A stretch of 64,000 nucleotides of DNA, taken from NCBI RefSeq assembly GCF_003324565.1, contig NZ_QOLA01000016.1:1-64000 (forward strand). Direction: 5' to 3'. The position numbers and the translations under genes were made by a program. Position 1 is the first letter of the stretch, and every line of letters starts with the position of its first letter. The notes beneath the pieces were generated by a model, which saw nothing but the letters and a program-made list of their open reading frames with translations, did not search any database and was not told the origin of the DNA. This DNA is from Streptomyces sp. SDr-06 (GTDB lineage: Bacteria; Actinomycetota; Actinomycetes; Streptomycetales; Streptomycetaceae). Positions 58,873 to 64,000 of this stretch are shown one piece after another.

Positions 58873-59130
58873 TCAGTCGGCCGGCGTCCAGGGGCCGGGC
58901 GGTGTGGTGCTCGCGCCACCACACGCCCAGCAGTCGAACTCCTCCGGAGCCAAGAACCTGGTCCCCCAAAACCCGGTCCGCTCGCAGAACACCACGCACT
59001 CCTCATCGCACCATCCGCACACGAACACGAAGTCCATCCCGGCCTCCCCGACGAATGCATACAGGCTGCCCGCAGCCGAAGGCGCCGACAACAGCGCCTT
59101 CAGACAAGCGCGTTCGCAGATGTCGGTCAT
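58873..59130 (-). CDS. small cysteine-rich protein on the opposite strand
   Basis: ATG 59130, with GAAGG 7 bases upstream, encodes an 85-residue protein with strongly GC-biased third codon positions: MTDICERACLKALLSAPSAA, VFVCGWCDEECVVFCERTGF, WGTRF, EEFDCWACGG. The CxxC, CxxxxxC and CxxC patterns suggest a zinc ribbon. It is the only minus-strand gene in the right 17 kb and converges on the translocase gene. The overlapping plus-strand frame lacks coding character here. Confidence 0.55.
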   Translation of the reverse strand: MTDICERACLKALLSAPSAAGSLYAFVGEAGMDFVFVCGWCDEECVVFCERTGFWGTRFLAPEEFDCWACGGASTTPPGPWTPAD

Positions 59131-59230
59131 CCGAAGGCCTTCAGCGCCCGTACTCCGCCCACCGACCACGCCCCCGACGGGGCCCCACGACGCCACCGGA
59201 CTCCTCCGGCATCCTCGCCTGGAGCCTTAC

Positions 59231-59794
59231 GTGCCCCCTCCCACCGCCTCCCCCACCGCAGACCACGCCCCTCCCACCCCGACCGACCCGCCACCAGCCA
59301 CGCCGCTGTCCCTCGAGGACCGCCTGGAACTCACCACTGCGGCCATGACGCTGCGCCTGGAGGAAGCCGCGGTCGCCTACGAGGTCAACACCGCGCACAT
59401 CCCCGCCACCCCGGTCGACCTGGCCGACATCATCACTACGCCCACCGCCCCGGTCATTCCCGAGCTCGCCCCGCTGCCGGAGCCGGAGCCGTACTCGACG
59501 CCGGTAGCCGCCCTCCTGCAGCGCGCCCACCACCGCCTGCTCACCGGCGGCTGGTGCAAGGACACCCTCATCGACGCTCAAGGCGCGCGCTGCCTCTACG
59601 GAGCCATCCGGGTCGAAGCCCACGGCGACAGCGCCCTGGAGGCGAGCGCCGTCGCGGTGCTGATGGACGCAATCCGCCGCCAGTTCGGCGACGTCGACTC
59701 GGTGCCCGGCTTCAACGACGCCTGGGCCAACGGCAGCGTCCCGATCCGCATGGTCGACCAGGCCGCCGGCCTCGCCGACAGCCGGGGCCTGTGA
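59231..59794 (+). CDS. DUF6197 family protein
   Basis: GTG 59231 with TGGAG 6 bases upstream gives a 187-residue protein. A Pro/Thr-rich leader precedes a helical segment (LSLEDRLELTTAAMTLRLEE) and the DUF6197 core (LLQRAHHRLLTGGWCKDTLI, GARCLYGAIRVEA, then SALEASAVAVLMDAIRRQFG, VPGFNDAWANGS). DUF6197 proteins are common on actinobacterial plasmids and phages and have no assigned function. Confidence 0.75.
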   Translation: MPPPTASPTADHAPPTPTDPPPATPLSLEDRLELTTAAMTLRLEEAAVAYEVNTAHIPATPVDLADIITTPTAPVIPELAPLPEPEPYSTPVAALLQRAHHRLLTGGWCKDTLIDAQGARCLYGAIRVEAHGDSALEASAVAVLMDAIRRQFGDVDSVPGFNDAWANGSVPIRMVDQAAGLADSRGL

Positions 59795-59913
59795 CCCGCC
59801 CTTTCCGGGTTCCTTGCCCCGTGCCCGACCCCGCCCCTCGGCTCGGACACGGGACAGGCCACCCGGCCTCCGCACCACCACCCCACCCCGAACTCGCAGA
59901 GGGAGAAGCAACG

Positions 59914-60144
59914 ATGGCGAAACCACCGAAGCCGATCGGCCTGGTGACCGAGCTCCCCCAAGCCAGCTGGTGGAAGATCAACCGGCACATCGTACTCCTG
60001 TGCGTGGGCGCCTTCCTCGGCTGGCAGCTGAGCAGTGGCTCCAGCGGCGCCGACCCGCAACCCCCACAGCCGTGCCCCACCCACAGCACACCCAGCCCCG
60101 AGACCTCGGTCAGCCCGTTCCCCGGGCTCACCCGCTCGCCCTGA
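59914..60144 (+). CDS. small single-pass membrane protein, 76 aa
   Basis: ATG 59914 has GAGGGAGAAG just upstream. The product has a basic-aromatic N-terminus (PKPIGLVTELPQASWWKINR), one membrane helix (HIVLLCVGAFLGWQL) and a Pro/Ser-rich outer tail with one Cys. It may be a plasmid-encoded membrane accessory protein. No family is recognised. Confidence 0.6.
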   Translation: MAKPPKPIGLVTELPQASWWKINRHIVLLCVGAFLGWQLSSGSSGADPQPPQPCPTHSTPSPETSVSPFPGLTRSP

Positions 60145-60352
60145 CCCGCACCCAGCCCCGCCCCGTACTCCCGCGCCCGCCGGCCCCGCTCACAGACCGG
60201 CGGGCGCTGTGCTGCCCGTCCAAACCGTCCTGGAGGAGCCCCGTCGTGCTCGTACCCCGCCCGCGCCGCCGGATCGGCCGGCCCCGCCCGCAGCGCCCCG
60301 GCCCCCGCTACCCGCACCGCCCCGACCGGATCCCCGGCGCCTGGAGCAGGTG

Positions 60353-60819
60353 ATGCCACGCCCTCGCAAGCGGCGTGCCCGTCGCGAGGTTGAACGAATC
60401 GCTCGCAACGCGGCGTTATTGCAGGAGTTCGATCGTGGCGCTGTACCCGACGGGCTGGCCACGCGCCGGTCCCTGCGGGAGATGGGGCTCAGCCCCGGTG
60501 ACAATGACGGCCCGGTCGCCATCCTGCGCTGCAGATTGTGCGCGACGCGCCCGCAGTGGTCCTGTCGGCACCCGACTCGCGGCTCCCGCTCCGTGTCGAC
60601 CTGGCCAGGCCCAAGCGAACTCCGACGCTCGCTCAGGAATGGGCGCTGGACCGTGCGATGGCCGCCCGGCAGACCTGCCCCGAGTGCTCGCACCGGCACG
60701 ACTACTGCCTCCCGCTGCGCACCCAGGGCGTCTGCGACCCGTGTGACAAGGGCTACGAGCCCACCCCCGGCACCTACACGACATCCACGGCCGCAGCCCT
60801 CCACCGGTTGGCCGCATAG
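60353..60819 (+). pseudogene. RRQRL-motif zinc-binding protein gene with frameshift
   Basis: The start MPRPRKRRARREVERIARNA ... PDGLATRRSLREMGLSPGDN and the later LPLRVDLARPKRTPTLAQEW, CPECSHRHDYCLPLRTQGVC, DPCDKGYEP together match the RRQRL-type zinc-binding protein family of Streptomyces (LATRRQLRxxGLRPGG ... DLAxPKRxxTxxQ ... CPxC...C..C). The two parts lie in different frames. The switch lies near 60520-60540, so a one-base indel interrupts the gene. A terminator follows at 60823-60859. Confidence 0.6.
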
Positions 60820-60822
60820 CGC

Positions 60823-60859
60823 GAACCCCGTCCCAGCCACACAGGCCGGGACGGGGTTC
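60823..60859 (+). terminator. terminator hairpin
   Basis: GAACCCCGTCCC (60823-60834) pairs perfectly with GGGACGGGGTTC (60848-60859), just after the RRQRL-type gene. Confidence 0.7.
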
Positions 60860-60935
60860 CAAGGCGGCCGCAGCATCGGCTAAGAGGGCGGCTGCCCGCT
60901 CCTTTCACCCGTATCGAGATCAGGAGAACCCCAGC

Positions 60936-61445
60936 ATGACGCACCGTCCCGCCACCTTCGCCGCGCTGCTCGGCCTGACCCGCGCCGCGAGCGCGATCGG
61001 CGATTTTTGGGTCCAGTCAGATTTTTGTGCCCGCGTGAAGGGCGCCTCCGACGACCACCCGGTCACGTACCAGGACCCGGCCACCAAGGAGAAGACGACC
61101 CACGGCACGGCCAGCGGCCATGCGGCATGCCTCCACCATTGCCTGACCTATACGGCAACGCAGGCGATCGTGGCCGGGGCCGGCGCCCGCGCGCTCGGCA
61201 TCCGGGTCCACCCGGCGGCCGCCGCGGCCGCGCTCGCGGTGTCCTTCGGAACCCACTACGCCGCAGATCGCAGGGTTCCCGGCAAGGGCCTGCTGGAGAA
61301 GATCGCCACCAAGTCCGGCAAGGGCGGCTTCTACAAGCTGACCTCGCACGGAATCAACGGGGCGTTCCACCTCGATGCCGCCTGGCACCACGGCTGGGAG
61401 ACGGTCGCCGCCCTCATCGCCACCATCAAGGCGACCCCCCGGTGA
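60936..61445 (+). CDS. DUF3307-like membrane-associated protein
   Basis: The 169-residue protein (GDFWVQSDFCARVKGASDDH, ACLHHCLTYTATQAIVAGAG, VSFGTHYAADRRVPGKGLLE, FHLDAAWHHGWETVAALIAT) resembles the DUF3307 family found on actinobacterial plasmids and phages: an early D-x-W/H-x-Q-x-D motif, a conserved His before a TxTQ helix, and a C-terminal D-x-x-W/QHH. Conserved His/Asp residues could bind metal in the membrane. Function is unknown. Its stop overlaps the next GTG. Confidence 0.65.
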   Translation: MTHRPATFAALLGLTRAASAIGDFWVQSDFCARVKGASDDHPVTYQDPATKEKTTHGTASGHAACLHHCLTYTATQAIVAGAGARALGIRVHPAAAAAALAVSFGTHYAADRRVPGKGLLEKIATKSGKGGFYKLTSHGINGAFHLDAAWHHGWETVAALIATIKATPR

Positions 61446-61788
61446 CCGGCCGCACTCGCACCCGCCTGGACCGAGTCCGCGCTGCTGCTGGCATCGCCAA
61501 GCTCGCCCCCAGCAGGTCGAGGACGACCTCACCGGTGAGACCGGCGCCCCGGAGCTCGCGGAGATCCTGCGCGAGCTCCACCACGAGGACCACCGCCAGG
61601 ACGGCGTCTTCGGCTCCCTCGCGCAGCTGCTCACCGCCGCCGCGCAGGCCGCCGGGCGGATCGAGTTGGACCGCGACGGCGAGATGTCGTGCCCGCTGCA
61701 CGAGGCCGCAGCCCTCATCACCGAGACCGCCGGCCTGCAGACCCACTACGCCACCCGTGCTCTTGACCCGCAGGGAGAAGCCGCATGA
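61442..61788 (+). pseudogene. plasmid hypothetical gene with frameshift in a C-run
   Basis: GTG 61442 overlaps the upstream stop and reads TGRTRTRLDRVRAAAGIAKL. At the CCCCC run near 61507-61511 the coding-like sequence moves to another frame: QQVEDDLTGETGAPELAEIL, RELHHEDHRQDGVFGSLAQL, MSCPLHEAAALITETAGLQT, ending at TGA 61788 (ATGA overlap with the next ATG). Without the indel it would be a helical protein of about 115 residues. A sequencing error is a real possibility. Confidence 0.55.
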
Positions 61789-62765
61789 AGACCTTCCGCC
61801 TGGACAACGCACTGCCCGTCGACACGACGATCCCGGAGCCCTCGTTGGTCTGCCTGATCGGCGCGGCCGGTTCGGGCAAGTCGACATGGGCGAGCACCTG
61901 GCCCGACACCCAGGTCCTGGAGCTCGACAGGTTCCGGGCCCTGGTCAGTGACGACGCGGGCTGCCAGGAATCGACCGGCGACGCGGTGTTCGCGCTCCAG
62001 GCCGTCCTGGAGGCCCGCCTCGCCCGCCGCAAGATGACGGTCGTCGACTCCACGAACTGCGAGCTGGCTGTGCGCGCCGACCTGATCGCGACCGCCCGCC
62101 GCCACGGCGTGCCGACGGTCGCCCTGGTCGTCCCGACGCCGGTCTCCGTGTGCGTGGAGCGCCAGGAAGGTCGGCCCGCGAACCGGCGCTTGCCCGAGCA
62201 GGTCGTCCGTGCGCAGCACGCCGCGACGGTCGACGCGTTCCCCGGCCTGCCCGCCGAAGGGTTCGATCACGTCGTCGTCGCGGAGAACGTCTGCCGCCTT
62301 CAGGCGCTGCTCCAGCCGCTGAGCGATGCCCGGTGCGCGGATCTCGGCTGGGACGACAGCGAGGGCCTGGGCGACCTGCTCCTGGTCCGCCGCATCTTCG
62401 GCCCCGAGATCCTGCCGATGTGGCGCTGGCGCGACGGCTCGCAGCTCGCCGACGGCGACCGCGTCGCGGAGATCCGGCTCGGAGCGGACTGCATCGTCCT
62501 TGCCCAGCGCAACGACGTCGATGGCGAGGGCGACGTCGGCTTCGAGGTCCTGGTGGGCTGCGCGGCGGACGACGAATGCGAAGGCAGGGCGTGGGTCCCG
62601 GCCTACAACGTCAGCGACCTTCTGCGCGCGCTGACCGGCGAGCTGATGAACGACCCGGACGTGCACTGCACCATCCACGGCCAGGGCGGCGACGCGGACC
62701 AGGACGACGACCCCAAAGGCCGCGCCGACCTCGAAGCGCAAGCCCTGGAGGCGATCGGCGGATGA
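61785..62765 (+). CDS. AAA ATPase, polynucleotide-kinase-like
   Basis: The 326-residue protein has Walker A GAAGSGKST at residues 26-34, then ELDRFRALVSDDAGCQESTG, VVDSTNCELAVRADLIATAR and a lid-like QEGRPANRRLPEQVVRAQ. These are the hallmarks of Pnkp-type P-loop kinases that phosphorylate polynucleotide or small-molecule ends. The C-terminal half (GLGDLLLVRRIFGPEILPMW, ADGDRVAEIRLGADCIVLAQ) is an undefined domain often fused to such kinases on Streptomyces plasmids. The gene overlaps both neighbours by four bases (ATGA). Confidence 0.75.
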   Translation: MKTFRLDNALPVDTTIPEPSLVCLIGAAGSGKSTWASTWPDTQVLELDRFRALVSDDAGCQESTGDAVFALQAVLEARLARRKMTVVDSTNCELAVRADLIATARRHGVPTVALVVPTPVSVCVERQEGRPANRRLPEQVVRAQHAATVDAFPGLPAEGFDHVVVAENVCRLQALLQPLSDARCADLGWDDSEGLGDLLLVRRIFGPEILPMWRWRDGSQLADGDRVAEIRLGADCIVLAQRNDVDGEGDVGFEVLVGCAADDECEGRAWVPAYNVSDLLRALTGELMNDPDVHCTIHGQGGDADQDDDPKGRADLEAQALEAIGG

Positions 62766-63028
62766 CGACCCAGACCCCCGCGTGCGGCTGGGACCAGGCC
62801 GTTTTCCGGTGCGGGCGCTGCGGCACCGAGCACACGGCCACCACCGAGGACGACTACCTCAAAGCCGTCGGCGTCCACGGTGACGCCCACGCCGTGTGGG
62901 ACCGGCTCAACCCCATCGAGCGCGACGGCCTCACCTCGATCCTGCGCATCATCCTGGCCGCGCCGGAACTCGCCGCGGAACTCCAGGCCCTCGCCGACCG
63001 GCCACCGGCGGAAGGCGAGGGCCGGTGA
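62762..63028 (+). CDS. small zinc-ribbon hypothetical protein, 88 aa
   Basis: The ATG overlaps the kinase stop. The product has a probable CxxC site (VFRCGRCGTEHTATTEDDYL) with one further Cys, followed by a helical part (LNPIERDGLTSILRIILAAP). Its stop overlaps the next GTG. No family name is known to me. Confidence 0.6.
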   Translation: MTTQTPACGWDQAVFRCGRCGTEHTATTEDDYLKAVGVHGDAHAVWDRLNPIERDGLTSILRIILAAPELAAELQALADRPPAEGEGR

Positions 63029-63228
63029 GCCGCGCCGCCGACGGTCCGCACCCGCACCCGCTCACCCCGGCCGACCTCCCGCCCGGGGACGACGACTGGG
63101 TCAGCGGCTGCCCCGACTGCCACCTCCCGATCCAGGGCGGGGCCGACGGCCTCACCGCGCACCGCCGCACCGTCCACACCCACGCCGGGGACTCCCGGCG
63201 CCCCATCACGATCCATCTGGAGTTCTGA
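63025..63228 (+). CDS. small C2H2-like protein, 67 aa
   Basis: GTG 63025 overlaps the upstream stop. The sequence WVSGCPDCHLPIQGGADGLT followed by AHRRTVHTHAG has a C-x2-C-x13-H-x4-H-like spacing resembling a C2H2 zinc finger. It could bind nucleic acid. It is part of the series of tightly overlapping genes. Confidence 0.6.
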   Translation: MSRAADGPHPHPLTPADLPPGDDDWVSGCPDCHLPIQGGADGLTAHRRTVHTHAGDSRRPITIHLEF

Positions 63229-63333
63229 CCCGCCCTCACCGGCGTGACGGACGCTCCGCGCCGCCCCGGCCCCCACACAACGGAGGCCAGGGCGGTCGCG
63301 GTGGTCCCTCACCACAGAGAGGAGTTGGACGTC

Positions 63334-63609
63334 ATGCGCCGATACGAGGTCGACGTCCCGATACATCACGCAACGGACCAGGAACGGCGAGGCCATCACG
63401 TCTTCACCGGCCGCGCCGCCGGAGAGCGCGCGGCCCTGGCCGCCGCGCACAACGCCTACGACCGAGCCGTGCAGCACGTGTCCGCCGGCCACCCGGCCCC
63501 CGACGACTCCAGCAACGGATGGGCCGCGCACGGCCTTCGCACCGACTGGGTCCTGGACTGGCACAAAGCCACCACGAAGGAGTGGGCCAACCCCAACAAC
63601 CTGATGTGA
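63334..63609 (+). CDS. plasmid hypothetical protein, 91 aa
   Basis: ATG 63334 has GAGAGGAG (63316-63323) upstream. The product reads MRRYEVDVPIHHATDQERRG, VFTGRAAGERAALAAAHNAY, LRTDWVLDWHKATTKEW. It is small and soluble with a beta start and a central helix. No family is recognised. The dyad CGGCCG-TCAA-CGGCCG after the stop (63628-63643) may stop transcription. Confidence 0.55.
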   Translation: MRRYEVDVPIHHATDQERRGHHVFTGRAAGERAALAAAHNAYDRAVQHVSAGHPAPDDSSNGWAAHGLRTDWVLDWHKATTKEWANPNNLM

Positions 63610-63701
63610 ATTCGCCCCGGGACGGCCGTCAACGGCCGGAAAACCAGTCGGCCACCCCGGGTTTCCCCATCCCGTACGAGACAAGAGAGGGAGACCCCAG
63701 T

Positions 63702-64000
63702 ATGGACTCCGCCCTGCGCGTACAGGCCCGATACGGGCAACGCGCTCTGCTCATCACGACCCTCGCGGTCCCGCTCACCGGCTGGACCGTCCACGCCCTG
63801 ACGCTCCACCGGCGCCTGGCCGACGCCCGCAAGGACCCGCTCTCCGGCCTGCCCTGCCGGCCCGAGTTCGTCGCGTACGGCGAGCGGCTCCTGCGCACCC
63901 GCCACCGGGACACCCTGCACGTCCTGATGCTGGACGGGGTCGACTTCAAGGCCGTCAACGACACCTACGGGCACGCCGCGGGTGACTCCGTCATCCAGAC
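63702..64000 (+). CDS. GGDEF-domain protein, cut by the window end
   Basis: ATG 63702 (GAGAGGGAG upstream) starts with one membrane-like segment (RALLITTLAVPLTGWTVHAL) followed by the beginning of a GGDEF diguanylate-cyclase-type domain (DPLSGLPCRPEFVAYGERLL, LHVLMLDGVDFKAVNDTYGH, AAGDSVIQT). The signature GG(D/E)EF loop would lie beyond position 64000, so catalytic competence cannot be judged. GGDEF proteins of this short type are frequent on Streptomyces plasmids. A link to c-di-GMP control of development is possible. Confidence 0.8.
   Translation, partial: MDSALRVQARYGQRALLITTLAVPLTGWTVHALTLHRRLADARKDPLSGLPCRPEFVAYGERLLRTRHRDTLHVLMLDGVDFKAVNDTYGHAAGDSVIQ

Noticed and set aside
1..64000. 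CRISPR arrays, rRNA and tRNA genes
   Set aside because: No regularly spaced repeats with unique spacers, no rRNA-like blocks and no cloverleaf-compatible tRNA sequences were noticed on either strand.
1..64000. Telomere-maintenance genes tap and tpg
   Set aside because: No pair of adjacent genes with the expected sizes and HTH/terminal-protein features was found, so these functions are presumed to be encoded outside the window.

Overview
The window reads as one physical end of a linear Streptomyces replicon, most probably a linear plasmid, although a chromosome arm cannot be excluded. The DNA is very GC-rich, coding codons end mostly in G or C, GTG starts are common, and the protein families (WhiB, UTRA regulators, DUF2637, DUF5999, DUF6197, RRQRL-type, Streptomyces RHS/FG-GAP proteins) are actinobacterial. 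Base 1 begins with CCCGCGGAGCGGG, the first palindrome of archetypal Streptomyces telomeres, and at least five more foldback palindromes follow in the first 240 bases. No tap/tpg telomere-maintenance genes are in the window.

Left arm (1-12.9 kb). After the telomere there is about 1.8 kb of degenerate DNA, then accessory genes: a GNAT acetyltransferase, a three-gene anti-phage-like operon on the minus strand (DUF4297-type nuclease, small middle component, zinc-hook ABC ATPase: an ABC-three-component system), a fragment of a Toprim protein, a membrane pentapeptide-repeat protein, and a decayed Tn554-like recombinase/TnpC pair. A PadR gene is cut at its 5' end by a 153-bp inverted-repeat element.

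Surface and toxin region (13.3-36.3 kb). An acyltransferase-3 membrane protein is followed by a secreted FG-GAP/lectin protein (-) that diverges from a 2250-residue RHS polymorphic toxin (+) with a Hint pre-toxin domain, an ADP-ribosyltransferase-like tip and a small S1/OB-like putative immunity protein. An IS5-family insertion, several decayed plasmid-type genes, and a second RHS toxin (-) follow. The second toxin has a short glycine-zipper tip and a two-helix membrane protein as likely immunity partner.

Middle (36.8-46.9 kb). A convergent TcmP / three-Cys (Gp37/Gp68-like) pair, a winged-helix zinc-ribbon protein that is the best replication-initiator candidate, a 1.5 kb gene-poor region, a group of HD, NUDIX, XRE+PLD-like and HAD genes, and a divergent regulatory hub (two UTRA GntR-type genes versus an excisionase-like HTH gene).

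Right part (47-64 kb). A long plus-strand series of tightly packed, often four-base-overlapping genes looks like the transfer and maintenance module: two WhiB-like proteins, small zinc-binding proteins, a coiled-coil/DUF2637 membrane protein whose 3' third is packed with GGTCCGG repeats, an FtsK/TraB-type DNA translocase, DUF6197, RRQRL-type and DUF3307 proteins, a polynucleotide-kinase-like ATPase, and the start of a GGDEF protein cut by the window end. Several genes carry single-base frameshifts, at least three of them at G/C homopolymers, so decay and sequencing error must both be considered.
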